A stretch of DNA of 64,000 nucleotides from Bacteroidales bacterium (lineage in GTDB: Bacteria; Bacteroidota; Bacteroidia; Bacteroidales; UBA932), in the NCBI GenBank assembly GCA_017423025.1, contig JAFPGC010000020.1:26344-90343 (forward strand), in the 5' to 3' direction. The position numbers were made by a program, and so were the translations under genes. The notes below the pieces were generated by a model. That model did no database searches, was not told where the DNA came from, and was given only the letters and a program-made list of their open reading frames with translations. Below are positions 8,437-17,206 of the stretch, piece after piece; the first letter of the stretch is position 1; each line of letters opens with the position of its first letter.

Positions 8437-9346
8437 TCCGTCCCGCCTGGGCAAGGGCCTGGGTGCCCTCCTGGGAGGTGAAGACCTCACCGAACTGCGC
8501 AAACCCGTCGGTTATATCAACAAGCAGGTAGTATCGGCCGAAACCAAGCCTCAGGATACTTCCGACGTTCTCCGGATTCCTGTCGGCCTTATCGAGCCCA
8601 ATCCCTATCAGCCCCGCATGAGTTTCGACAATGAGGCCATGCAGGAGCTGTGCGAGAGCATCCGTACCTTCGGCCTTATCCAGCCTATCACGGTACGCCG
8701 CAAAGGCGAGAAATACCAGATTATCAGCGGCGAGCGCCGTTATCGCGCCTCTATCATGGCCGGTATGGATATGGTGCCCGCCTACATCCGCGACGCCTCC
8801 GAGCAGGGCATGCTGGAAATGGCCATCGTGGAGAACATCCAGCGTGAGAACCTGGATCCCATCGAGGTAGCCATGAGCTATCAGCGCCTTATGGAGGAAT
8901 GCCGCCTTACCCAGGAGCAGATGGCCGACCGCGTGGGCAAAAAACGCGCTTCCGTGGCCAACCAGCTTCGCCTTCTGAAGCTTCCCGCCAAGGTTCAGCA
9001 CGATCTTAAAGTAGGGCTTGTTAGCGTGGGCCACGCCAAGGTTCTCCTGGCGGTGGAAGACCCAGCTACCCAGGAAATGCTGTGCGACCTCATCGTTAAG
9101 GGAGGCCTTTCCGTACGGCAGCTGGAAGAAAAGGTAAAGGCTTTGGACAAAGAGCCTTCCTCCAAGCAAAAGGAAGATCCGGGAACCCTTCCCGAAATGT
9201 ATTACCGCCTCCTGGAGAATGTGGGCAAGTTCTTTGGAGAGAATATCTCCCTGCGCCGCAACCGAGACGGAAAGGGTGTTCTAACCATCAAGTTCGATTC
9301 CGACGCCCAGATGGAAGAATTCATGAAGGCCCTGGACCAGAGATGA
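8426..9346 (+). CDS. parB: Chromosome-partitioning protein ParB (Spo0J), CTPase
   Basis: 306 residues. The N-terminal RLGKGLGALLG is the ParA-activating segment typical of Spo0J. The CTP-binding/ParB core runs from PNPYQPR (~56) through GERRYRA (~98-104), the CTPase motif, to ENIQRENL (~133). A helix-turn-helix follows (TQEQMADRVGKKRASVANQLRLL, ~160-185), then a C-terminal dimerisation domain after ~225. ParB binds parS sites, spreads as a CTP clamp and stimulates ParA. Translation is coupled to parA (11 bp overlap) and to the following DUF5683 gene (ATGA at 9343-9346). Confidence 0.95.
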   Translation: MANNPSRLGKGLGALLGGEDLTELRKPVGYINKQVVSAETKPQDTSDVLRIPVGLIEPNPYQPRMSFDNEAMQELCESIRTFGLIQPITVRRKGEKYQIISGERRYRASIMAGMDMVPAYIRDASEQGMLEMAIVENIQRENLDPIEVAMSYQRLMEECRLTQEQMADRVGKKRASVANQLRLLKLPAKVQHDLKVGLVSVGHAKVLLAVEDPATQEMLCDLIVKGGLSVRQLEEKVKALDKEPSSKQKEDPGTLPEMYYRLLENVGKFFGENISLRRNRDGKGVLTIKFDSDAQMEEFMKALDQR

Positions 9347-10251
9347 GGTTTGGAAGGCTCATAGCGCTTGCCGGCTGCCTTTTGGCTGCCCTGCCCTTGT
9401 CGGCCCAATACAGGGACGACCAGTTCAAGCGTGACGCTTTCACCCAAACCTACGCAGATACCACCGAGAAAAGCAAGACGGACACCAGTCAGTTGTTCAG
9501 TTTCAAAGAGTACTTCGGAGGTCTGGGCCACAAAAGGAAGTCTTCCCTCAGAAACCTCACAATAGGTTCAGCCGTTCTGGTGGGCGGCACCCAAATTTAC
9601 AACAAGCAGTACTGGAAACTGCCCATTATTTATGGTGGAATTGGTGCCGGTATTTATGGCGGCATCCATTTCAACAAACTGTACCAGAATACGGGCGATG
9701 AGAAGTACAAGTTGTACCGTACCCTGTCCATAGCCGGTGCAGGACTGTTCTACTGGGGCTCGCTCATGGACGGCGTCGTATGCTACGACAACGGCGGAAA
9801 ATACCCAGACCCTGCCAAGTCTACCATCTATTCCCTCCTGCTTCCGGGTCTGGGTCAACTGTATAATGGAGAGTTCTGGAAAGTCCCTATTTATTGGGGG
9901 CTTATGGCCGGAAGTATTCATTTTGTCATTGACAACAACACCCAGTACAAGCGCTGGAAGTGGATCTACGACCAGGCCACGTCAGAGGACCCGGAAGTAG
10001 AGAAACCGCCCCAGAGCGCAGAGAACGCCAAATATTACAGGGACGCCTACCGCCGCATGAGGGACTATTCCATCTTGGCCGTGGCAATATCCTACCTGCT
10101 GCAAGTCATCGATGCCAACGTTTTCGCCTACATGCAGGACTTTGAAGTCAACGACGATATCAGCATGAAGGTGGCTCCCTCGGTTGTGCCTATAGGAGAC
10201 TATGCGATGGCACGTCCGGCCGTGGGCCTGTCCATCGGCCTCAAATTTTAG
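9343..10251 (+). CDS. DUF5683 membrane protein
   Basis: 302 residues with an N-terminal signal peptide (to about Ala20, SAQYRDD). The core is the DUF5683 domain: GSAVLVGGTQIYNKQYWKLPI, a second similar hydrophobic hairpin, and the highly conserved LLPGLGQLYNGEFWKVPIYWG (~162-182), followed by a membrane span near 195 and another near 245. The repeated 'GQxYNxxYWKxPI' hairpins suggest two related membrane units. Function is unknown; the gene is usually found after parB in Bacteroidota, and here overlaps it by 4 bp and precedes a lytic transglycosylase by 3 bp, hinting at envelope work coordinated with chromosome segregation. Confidence 0.8.
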   Translation: MRFGRLIALAGCLLAALPLSAQYRDDQFKRDAFTQTYADTTEKSKTDTSQLFSFKEYFGGLGHKRKSSLRNLTIGSAVLVGGTQIYNKQYWKLPIIYGGIGAGIYGGIHFNKLYQNTGDEKYKLYRTLSIAGAGLFYWGSLMDGVVCYDNGGKYPDPAKSTIYSLLLPGLGQLYNGEFWKVPIYWGLMAGSIHFVIDNNTQYKRWKWIYDQATSEDPEVEKPPQSAENAKYYRDAYRRMRDYSILAVAISYLLQVIDANVFAYMQDFEVNDDISMKVAPSVVPIGDYAMARPAVGLSIGLKF

Positions 10252-10254
10252 GAA

Positions 10255-11661
10255 ATGAAGAAGTTAGTATTAATAGTTTGTAGTGTTCTTATCCTGACGG
10301 CTCCTGCCTCCTCACAGAGCCGGAAAAGCCGCCGGGATCTCCAAAAAGAGAACGAGGAGCTCCTCAAAAAGATTGCCGTCCTTGAAGAGGAGGTGGCCGC
10401 TTACAGGGCCGATGCCGCAGACCGCGAATTCATAGAGGAAGAACTCTCCGGAGAGAACGAGAACAAGGTTTCCGCCGGACTGGAAGACTATACATCGGCC
10501 AGTACCGACACCCTGCTCACCCAGTGGTACATGCATCGCCAGTCCCGCATTCCGGGTCGCGAGCAGTTTAATATGGACTCCGTGGTCTTCACCACCGATG
10601 TCCCCGATTCCGTGCTCATGCGCCGGCTGGAAGAGATGAATTCCTTCATCACCCTCCCCTTCAACGAGACGGTCAAGAATTTCATGATCCTGTACTCGGA
10701 AAAGATGCCCGCCAAGATGTCGGAAATGATGGGGCTTTCCCAGTACTATTTCCCCCTCATCGAAGAGACTTTCCGCCGCTACGACATTCCGCTGGAACTC
10801 AAATATGTCGCCATCATCGAGAGCGCCTTCAACCCCAGGGCCGAATCGCGTGTAGGCGCCAAGGGCATGTGGCAGTTCATGTACCGTACCGCCCTCAGTT
10901 ACGGCCTCCGCATTGATTCCTACGCCGATGAGCGCATGGATCCCCTGGCTTCCATGGACGCCGCCGCCCGTTATTTCAAGGACGCCTACCGTATCTTCGG
11001 AGACTGGTCCCTGGCCATCTCTTCCTACAACTGCGGTTCCGGCAACGTGAACAAAGCCATCAAGCGCGCCGGAGGCCGAAGGGACTTCTGGAGCATCTAC
11101 GAATACCTCCCCCGCGAGACCCGCGGCTATGTGCCGGCCATGGTAGGAGCCATGTACGCTTTCCGATATGCCAACGAGTATGGCATCAAGCCCGCTCCCA
11201 TGTCGCTTCCCACCTATGTAGATACTTTCCACATCCACAAGAATCTGCATTTCGGCCAGATCAGTGAAGTGCTGGGCATTCCCCTGGCCGATGTCAGGGA
11301 CCTCAATCCCCAGTACTACAACGACATTGTTCCCGGGGCCCACTCCGACGAAGTAATACGCCTGCCCTTCAACTACAGCAGCGTCTTCCTGGATATGCAG
11401 GACAGCATCTATCGCTACAAGACCGATGTGTTCTTCGCCACCAAGATTGAAGACGGCCGCGAAACCGTAAACGGCAGGCCGGTGCAGACCGCCCGTCCTT
11501 CCGCTACGCCCCAGTGGGTCTACTACAAGGTCAAATCCGGTGACAATCTGGGCCACATCGCCCGCAAGTACCACACTACCGTGCGCCAGCTCAAGAGTTG
11601 GAACAACCTCAAGAGTGACCGCATAGCCATAGGTCAGCGATTGAAGGTAGGAAAACGATAA
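10255..11661 (+). CDS. MltD-like membrane-bound lytic transglycosylase with LysM
   Basis: 468 residues. A signal peptide (1-20) is followed by a short coiled-coil-like segment rich in Glu/Lys (DLQKENEELLKKIAVLEEEV, ~25-45). The SLT domain spans ~150-310: catalytic Glu lies in IIESAFNPRAESRVGAKGMWQF (~185-206), with SYNCGSGNVNKAI and YVPAMVGAMY further on. One LysM domain closes the protein (YYKVKSGDNLGHIARKYHTTV, ~423-443). It cleaves peptidoglycan strands to 1,6-anhydromuropeptides in the periplasm. The arrangement (SLT then C-terminal LysM) matches MltD, though with one rather than several LysM repeats. Last gene of the parAB unit; a hairpin follows. Confidence 0.9.
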   Translation: MKKLVLIVCSVLILTAPASSQSRKSRRDLQKENEELLKKIAVLEEEVAAYRADAADREFIEEELSGENENKVSAGLEDYTSASTDTLLTQWYMHRQSRIPGREQFNMDSVVFTTDVPDSVLMRRLEEMNSFITLPFNETVKNFMILYSEKMPAKMSEMMGLSQYYFPLIEETFRRYDIPLELKYVAIIESAFNPRAESRVGAKGMWQFMYRTALSYGLRIDSYADERMDPLASMDAAARYFKDAYRIFGDWSLAISSYNCGSGNVNKAIKRAGGRRDFWSIYEYLPRETRGYVPAMVGAMYAFRYANEYGIKPAPMSLPTYVDTFHIHKNLHFGQISEVLGIPLADVRDLNPQYYNDIVPGAHSDEVIRLPFNYSSVFLDMQDSIYRYKTDVFFATKIEDGRETVNGRPVQTARPSATPQWVYYKVKSGDNLGHIARKYHTTVRQLKSWNNLKSDRIAIGQRLKVGKR

Positions 11662-11666
11662 TAGAA

Positions 11667-11687
11667 AAGGCCCGAATTTCGGGCCTT
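11667..11687. terminator. Convergent-gene terminator hairpin
   Basis: Inverted repeat AAGGCCCGA-ATT-TCGGGCCTT between the convergent transglycosylase and adk genes. On the minus strand it is followed by TTTTCT, so it fits adk best, and it may also stop the plus-strand unit. Confidence 0.75.
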
Positions 11688-11693
11688 AACTGT

Positions 11694-12266
11694 CTAGAAT
11701 TTGTCCATTTCCGTGAAGATCCGGTCGCGTACCTCTTCAATGGTGCCTACTCCGTCGATTTCGTGGTAACGGCCGGCTTTCTTATAAAACTCAATGAGCG
11801 GCTCGGTCTTGTCGTGGTAGGTTTTGACGCGGTTCTCGACCACCTCGGGGCGGGCGTCGTCGGCCCTGCCTTCAATGTTGGCGCGGTGAGCGATGCGCTC
11901 GTGGATGAGCTGGTCAGGAATCATAAGGGAGATGCAGGCGGTAACGGCCTCCCCGCCCTTGGCCAGCATGGCATCCAGGGCCTCGGCCTGGGCGATGGTA
12001 CGGGGGAAACCATCCAGCAGGAAGCCCTTCACTTCCTTCACGCTCTTGAATTTGGATTCAATCATTCCTTCCACCACTTCGTCGGGAACCAGGTTTCCGG
12101 CTTCAATAAGGGCTTTGGCCTGAAGGCCTAGCGGGGAGCCGGCGGAGATTTCGCTGCGGAGAAGTTCACCGGTAGAAAGGTGGCAGAGGTTGTAGCGCTC
12201 CACCATAGCGCCGGCCTGGGTGCCTTTGCCAGCACCGGGAGGGCCAAAAAGAACGTAAAATTTCAT
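11694..12266 (-). CDS. adk: Adenylate kinase
   Basis: 190 residues, the short form without the zinc LID domain. P-loop GPPGAGKGTQ (8-17), NMP-binding region STGELLRSEI, LID-flanking DGFPRT (~85-90) and the Arg-rich RADDARPEVVENRVKTY. It interconverts ATP + AMP and 2 ADP in the cytoplasm. The C-terminal lid region here is short (RANIEGRADDARPE), as is usual in Bacteroidota. Next gene upstream on the same strand is hpt (11 bp away), so the two nucleotide-metabolism genes are probably one operon ended by the hairpin at 11667. Confidence 0.95.
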   Translation of the reverse strand: MKFYVLFGPPGAGKGTQAGAMVERYNLCHLSTGELLRSEISAGSPLGLQAKALIEAGNLVPDEVVEGMIESKFKSVKEVKGFLLDGFPRTIAQAEALDAMLAKGGEAVTACISLMIPDQLIHERIAHRANIEGRADDARPEVVENRVKTYHDKTEPLIEFYKKAGRYHEIDGVGTIEEVRDRIFTEMDKF

Positions 12267-12277
12267 ATAATCAGTGT

Positions 12278-12829
12278 TTATTCGTCAAGTACGTAAATAT
12301 CCTTGATGTTGCGACCCAGCTCGTCGTAATCCAGGCCGAAGCCCACGATGAAACGGTTGGGGATTTCCATGGCCACGTAGTCCAGTTTGACATCCTTCTT
12401 GTACGCTTCCGGTTTGAGCAGCAGGGTGCAAACCTTGGAATCCCTCACTTTGGCGGCGTCCAGGAGGTCTTTCATGACCACGATGGTGTTGCCGGTATCT
12501 ACGATGTCTTCTACGATGAGGACACGATGGCCTTCCAGTTTGGCAGGAAGCGGAACCTCCGTCTTGATGTATCCGGTGGACTGGGTCCCGGCGTAGGAAG
12601 AGAGTTTGCAGGCCTTGAGCATCAGGGGGAACTGGAGCCGCTTGAGGAGCTCGGCCGCAAAGATGATGGCGCCGTTCAGTGTGCAGAGGACAATGACGGG
12701 ATCTTCATCCGTTGCGTCGGCATAGTCTTCGTTCAGTTTGGCGGCCACGTCATCGATGGCTTTCTCAATAGCTTCGTTGGGAATGAACAACTTGAAAGTT
12801 TTGTCGTGCAGAGTGACTTTTTTATCCAT
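12278..12829 (-). CDS. hpt: Hypoxanthine phosphoribosyltransferase
   Basis: 183 residues of the type I PRTase family. The PRPP-binding loop VLIVEDIVDTGNTI is at ~103-116, the acidic pair followed by DTGNT being the hallmark. The N-terminal ALNGAIIFAAELLKRL-type helix is present (reads CTLNGAIIFAAELL), and the C-terminal DYVAMEIPNRFIVGFGLDYDE contains the purine-contacting segment. It salvages hypoxanthine (and usually guanine) to IMP/GMP. Precedes adk by 11 bp. A -7 element lies 22 bp upstream of the start. Confidence 0.95.
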   Translation of the reverse strand: MDKKVTLHDKTFKLFIPNEAIEKAIDDVAAKLNEDYADATDEDPVIVLCTLNGAIIFAAELLKRLQFPLMLKACKLSSYAGTQSTGYIKTEVPLPAKLEGHRVLIVEDIVDTGNTIVVMKDLLDAAKVRDSKVCTLLLKPEAYKKDVKLDYVAMEIPNRFIVGFGLDYDELGRNIKDIYVLDE

Positions 12830-12850
12830 CGATTTGTGTTTTTATTACTG

Positions 12851-12858
12851 CAAAAATA
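12851..12858 (-). promoter_or_regulatory. -7 element of hpt-adk (TATTTTTG)
   Basis: TATTTTTG on the minus strand, 22 bp before the hpt start codon, fits TAnnTTTG. The -33 box is not convincing. Confidence 0.5.
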
Positions 12859-12945
12859 GTAAAAAACACGCAATTTATGCCCTAAAACAACACATTTTAT
12901 CAACAGGTTCTGTTGAATCCGGAAGGGGCTTGGTAACTTGGCTTC

Positions 12946-14568
12946 ATGAGACGCTTTTTCGCCGGGGTCCTTGCCGCCCTCCTTTTCACACAACTATACG
13001 CCCAGGACGACATTCTGCGGGCCGCCCTGTACCTTTCCGGGGCCAGTTCCGAAGAAGAAATTGACCAGGAGTGGATCCAGCGCCTGGAAGGCATGGGGAA
13101 AGTACGGATCAATTCCAATCGAATCCGCCCGGGCCTCTTAACCGATTATCAGATAGCCACTTTGGCCGATTACCGGGCAAGGCAGGGAGACATCCTTTCC
13201 TGGGAAGAACTCATGCTGGTGGACGGTTTTGGGCGCGAGGCGGTGGAAGCGATGAGACCTTTCCTTTCGCTGGAATCCCGCCGCCTGCCGGGCACGGTCG
13301 ATACGGTTCGTACCCGGGCCGAAGCCTTGGTCCGGACCACTTTGAAGAATGTGGGGATAAAGGCCAAAGTCACAGGTGAATACTGGCGCGTCGGAGGTGC
13401 CTGGCGCAATCCGGACTGGACCGCGCATGCGGAGGCCGATACCCGTATAGGACGCTTCGTTCTGGGAGATTTTAACGTGAGGTATGGGGAAGGCCTGGCG
13501 CAGTGGAGCGGCTTTTCCATGGAAAGCCTCTCTACGGTGGACGCTTTCATCCGCCGCGCTTCCAGCATAGCTCCGGTGTGGTCTTACACCTCGTCATCCG
13601 TGCACCGTGGGGGTGCTTACGAATATGGAGGACAGCACTGGCGGGCATCGGCCTGGGGCACCCTGACAAAGGTTTTCGGAACCCACGCCGAGTATTTGGG
13701 CCGATGGGGCCACGCCGGAACTACCGTTGCCTGGTCGCCCTCGGAGGGCCTCTCCGTTTCTTTGGAAGGCCGGTTAAACCTACGCGGCATCGACGCAATG
13801 GCCGAAGTGGCCTGCCGCAGCAGAGCTGTAGCGGGAAAGGCATCGGCCCGATGGAAAGCCGGTGATAACGGCAAACTGGCCGTTCAAGCACGCGTCATTC
13901 CCAGCCGTTTCAGCGGAAAGAAGAACGGGGAATATGCCTTGGCAGCCGGGTATGCTCTCCAAAGCGGCCAGTGGAAAAGCCTGGCCGGAAAGACCGGCTT
14001 CGGCAGTTCTGTCCCTTCCTACAAACTGTCCTTCACGCTGGATGCCGCTATGTTACCTGTCGGCGGCGTGGATCCCCGTCGTCTGCAGATTCGCGCCTAC
14101 GGCAATTGGGACTGGCAAATAGCCCCGGCCTGGGCCTTGAGCGTGCGCCTGACCGAGCGTTACCGGAACTACGAAAATCCGCGCACAGCCCTCAGGGCCG
14201 ATATCAGGTTCGCTCACGGTCCCTGGCTCTCCGTCCTGCGGGGAGAGGCCGTTCGCTGTAAATCGTGGGGACTGCTCTCCTATTTGGAAGGCGGTTATAA
14301 GAATGAGACCCTGTCGTCTTACCTGCGGTTCACGGCCTTCAGCATTCCCGAATGGGCCGACCGCATCTACAGCTACGAAAGGGATGCCCCTGGCACTTTC
14401 TCAGTGCCTGCCTATTCCGGAAAAGGCATATCGGCCTCCCTCGTGGCGGGCTACAAGCTCCGCCTGGGCCGCGTCACGCTCAAAGCCAACCTGCGCGGCG
14501 CCTATATGCTCCGTGTGGGCCGCGAAAGCACCCCCACCCTGAATTTCCAGCTGCAATGCTCATTATAA
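12946..14568 (+). CDS. Exported helix-hairpin-helix protein
   Basis: 540 residues. Signal peptide 1-20 (cleavage after QLYA). Residues ~60-105 contain two short helix-hairpin-helix units (LTDYQIATLADYRARQGDIL and ELMLVDGFGREAVEAM), the type seen in ComEA-like competence proteins. The rest (~150-540) has alternating hydrophobic/polar strands with many aromatic residues (LRFTAFSIPEWADRIYSYER) and ends in a C-terminal aromatic/hydrophobic strand, which suggests a beta-rich, possibly outer-membrane, domain. The family occurs widely in Bacteroidota; its function is not established. It stands alone, with an imperfect TAACTTGG -7 element just 4 bp before the start codon. Confidence 0.65.
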   Translation: MRRFFAGVLAALLFTQLYAQDDILRAALYLSGASSEEEIDQEWIQRLEGMGKVRINSNRIRPGLLTDYQIATLADYRARQGDILSWEELMLVDGFGREAVEAMRPFLSLESRRLPGTVDTVRTRAEALVRTTLKNVGIKAKVTGEYWRVGGAWRNPDWTAHAEADTRIGRFVLGDFNVRYGEGLAQWSGFSMESLSTVDAFIRRASSIAPVWSYTSSSVHRGGAYEYGGQHWRASAWGTLTKVFGTHAEYLGRWGHAGTTVAWSPSEGLSVSLEGRLNLRGIDAMAEVACRSRAVAGKASARWKAGDNGKLAVQARVIPSRFSGKKNGEYALAAGYALQSGQWKSLAGKTGFGSSVPSYKLSFTLDAAMLPVGGVDPRRLQIRAYGNWDWQIAPAWALSVRLTERYRNYENPRTALRADIRFAHGPWLSVLRGEAVRCKSWGLLSYLEGGYKNETLSSYLRFTAFSIPEWADRIYSYERDAPGTFSVPAYSGKGISASLVAGYKLRLGRVTLKANLRGAYMLRVGRESTPTLNFQLQCSL

Positions 14569-14637
14569 GGGCCCCAAACAGTGCTAACGGTCCGGAGATA
14601 GGGACGTTAGAGCGCAAAGGAGGAATGTGAGACGCAG

Positions 14638-14674
14638 AAAACGCAGGCCCCCTTTAGGGGCCTGTTTGCGTTTT
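14638..14674 (+). terminator. Intrinsic terminator after the HhH gene
   Basis: Long inverted repeat AAACGCAGGCCCC - loop - GGGGCCTGTTTGCGTTT, ending in TTTT. The stem is GC-rich and placed 70 bp after the stop codon. Confidence 0.75.
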
Positions 14675-14696
14675 AGGGCGAATATATGTATATTTG
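14665..14696 (+). promoter_or_regulatory. Promoter of the MMPL-fakA-plsX operon
   Basis: TTTG at 14665-14668 and TATATTTG at 14689-14696, separated by 20 bp, match the Bacteroidota TTTG-N19-TAnnTTTG arrangement. The -33 box lies in the 3' arm of the preceding terminator. The ATG follows 25 bp downstream. Confidence 0.65.
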
Positions 14697-14720
14697 TATG
14701 ATTTAAACTAAAACCTGAAT

Positions 14721-17204
14721 ATGCACAGAATCTTTCTGCCGATATACCACTTTTTCAAGGGGCACAAAGCCCTGCTATACATACTCCTGATAGCATCGAC
14801 GGCTGTCTTTGGGTGGTTCGGCTCCAAACTCCAGTATGAGGAGGACATCATCAAGCTCCTCCCCCGTTCGTCTACTTCCAACGAGCTCGCTTTCAGCGAC
14901 ATCGGCCTTATTGACAAAATCTTTGTCCAGGTCACGTCCCGGGATACGCTCAATCCGCTGCCTCCCGAAGAACTGGGGGCCCTGGTAGAGGAATATTGTA
15001 CCACGCTCGAAAAGCGGGACAGTGCCACGCACTACCTTAAGGGAGTTTTCGCGGCATTGGACATTGATACGGCGTTGGAGGCCATGGACTTCGGCCTCAG
15101 CCACCTGCCTTCATTCGTCGACACCTCCTGGTACCGCCTCATAGAGCAGAAACTGGAAGCGGAAGCCTTCCAGGAGCAGATGGCCAAAAACTATGAAATG
15201 GTCATGGCCGATGAAACCGGAGAAGATACCCAGCTGGTTTCCATGGATCCCCTGAGCCTCAGAGATTTACTGGGAGAAATAATGGGACAGGACGCCAGCA
15301 TGGGCGGTGTCACCATCTACGACGGCCATCTCTTCAGCCCGGACAAGACCGTGGCCCTGGCCTTCCTCTCCCCTTCTTTCTCTTCCACCAATTCCGGAGC
15401 CGCCACCCGCCTGGTGCGGATGATGGACCAGCTGAAAGATGAGTTTGCCGCCCATCATCCGGAAGTCCGGATCTTGGTACACGGCAATCCGCAGGGCAGT
15501 GTTTCCAATGCCAGCACCATCAAGCGAGACCTGGTATGGTCCATCGGCCTTTCTCTCCTGCTGATCCTCATTATCATGCTCATGAGTTTCCACAAGCTGG
15601 CCTTCCTGTGGCAGCAAGTGGTCCCGGTGATATATGGCGCCCTCTTCTCCATGGCCTGCATGTATTGGATCAAAGGAGTCATGTCCCTGATGGCCCTGGG
15701 TATCAGTGCCATCGTTTTGGGCGTTGCCATCAGTTACTGCCTGCACGTACTCATCCACTACTATTATGTGGCCGATACGGAAAAGATGCTGCGGGAAGAA
15801 TCCACTCCCGTATTCCTGGGCTGCGTCACCACCATCGGCGCCTTTATGGGTCTGCTGTTCACGGAGAGCGACCTGCTGAGGGACTTCGGCCTCTTTGCCA
15901 CCTTCGCCCTCATAGGCAATACCTTCTTCGCCCTCGTCTTCCTGCCCCATTTCCTCAGGCCGCAGCAGATCAGTTTCAAGCGCACCCACGGTTTCCCGCT
16001 CATTGAGAAAATCAACAATCTCCCCTGGGACCGCAACAAATGGGTTATCGGCACGCTCATCCTGGTCATTATCGTAGGCGTTATCTTCAGCCCCAAGGTC
16101 AAGTTCGACAGCGATCTCATGAACCTGGACTACGACAATGCCGAGCTCCGTGCAAGCCAGGAACTTTACAACCAGAAGAGTGCCGACGGATATGCCCACC
16201 AGTTCTTTGCCGCCTGGGACGACAACGACCTGGATGAGGCCTTGGAAAACAACAAGGGTCTTGTCAAGGCGCTGGATTCCCTCAAAGCCTGCGGCCTGGT
16301 GAAGGGTTACGTGCCCGTAGCCAAGTTCCTGTTGCACTCTACCCGTGACCAGCAGGAACGCATCAAAGCCTGGAACGCTTTCTGGACCCGGGGCCGGGTA
16401 AGATACCTGAGGCACCTGATGGCCGATGCCGAGAGACAATACGGCCTGCCCAAGGGCTTCTACGACCCCTTCCTGGGCATGATTAGTACCCAATATGAAC
16501 CCGCCAGCATCGTTGAATCGGGCATAGTTCCCGAAGGAATGCTCTCCAATTATGTAGAGCGTCAGGGCAGCGGCCGGTATATGGTGTACACCGATGTTTC
16601 CTATGACGCCAAGGATCAGACGAAAGTGTGGAAGGAACTGGCCTCGGTTGACCATGTGCTGGTTCTGGAACCCTTCTTCTACTGCCGCGACATGGTGGAA
16701 ATCGTGCACGACGACTTCTCCACCACCCTGTGGATTTCCAGCCTCTTTGTCCTGATTGTGCTGCTCATCAGTTTCCGGAACATCTGGATTGCCCTCATCG
16801 CCTTCCTGCCCATGTTCGTCAGCTGGTATGTTATGCAGGGCTACATGGCACTGCTGGGCCTGGAATTCAACCTCATCAACATCGTCATTTCCACCTTTAT
16901 TTACGGCATAGGTGTAGACTATAGCATATTTGTCATGGAGGGACTGCTAACCGAAGCCAGGCAGGGCGAAACCAAGATGCTGGAGTATCATAAGGTCGCT
17001 ATCTTCTACAGCGCGCTGGTGCTGGGCATCGTGACCTTCTCGCTGGTGTTCGCCAGGCATCCGGCCATCCATTCCATCGGCCTCATTACGCTCATTGGAA
17101 TGGCAGCCACCATCCTCATCACCTATTCCATCCAGCCCTGGATTTTCCGCGGGCTCCTGAAGATTCCTTTCTTCCGCCGCGGATTCCGTATCCCTGAGAA
17201 ATAG
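14721..17204 (+). CDS. MMPL-family RND exporter
   Basis: 827 residues with the internal repeat of RND/MMPL transporters: an N-terminal membrane span (~15-35), a periplasmic loop (~40-270), five to six spans (~275-420, including LGVAISYCLHVLIHYYYV), a second span and loop (~445-680), and the final spans (~685-815, including YGIGVDYSIFVMEG). The GVDYS motif in the second half is typical of MMPL/HpnN/SecDF-like proteins. Such exporters move lipids or lipid-linked products from the inner membrane. It is related to the N-terminal part of the fusion at 27069-29876. Only 2 bp separate it from the FakA-like gene, so a role in lipid movement or turnover is plausible. Confidence 0.85.
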   Translation: MHRIFLPIYHFFKGHKALLYILLIASTAVFGWFGSKLQYEEDIIKLLPRSSTSNELAFSDIGLIDKIFVQVTSRDTLNPLPPEELGALVEEYCTTLEKRDSATHYLKGVFAALDIDTALEAMDFGLSHLPSFVDTSWYRLIEQKLEAEAFQEQMAKNYEMVMADETGEDTQLVSMDPLSLRDLLGEIMGQDASMGGVTIYDGHLFSPDKTVALAFLSPSFSSTNSGAATRLVRMMDQLKDEFAAHHPEVRILVHGNPQGSVSNASTIKRDLVWSIGLSLLLILIIMLMSFHKLAFLWQQVVPVIYGALFSMACMYWIKGVMSLMALGISAIVLGVAISYCLHVLIHYYYVADTEKMLREESTPVFLGCVTTIGAFMGLLFTESDLLRDFGLFATFALIGNTFFALVFLPHFLRPQQISFKRTHGFPLIEKINNLPWDRNKWVIGTLILVIIVGVIFSPKVKFDSDLMNLDYDNAELRASQELYNQKSADGYAHQFFAAWDDNDLDEALENNKGLVKALDSLKACGLVKGYVPVAKFLLHSTRDQQERIKAWNAFWTRGRVRYLRHLMADAERQYGLPKGFYDPFLGMISTQYEPASIVESGIVPEGMLSNYVERQGSGRYMVYTDVSYDAKDQTKVWKELASVDHVLVLEPFFYCRDMVEIVHDDFSTTLWISSLFVLIVLLISFRNIWIALIAFLPMFVSWYVMQGYMALLGLEFNLINIVISTFIYGIGVDYSIFVMEGLLTEARQGETKMLEYHKVAIFYSALVLGIVTFSLVFARHPAIHSIGLITLIGMAATILITYSIQPWIFRGLLKIPFFRRGFRIPEK

Positions 17205-17206
17205 AC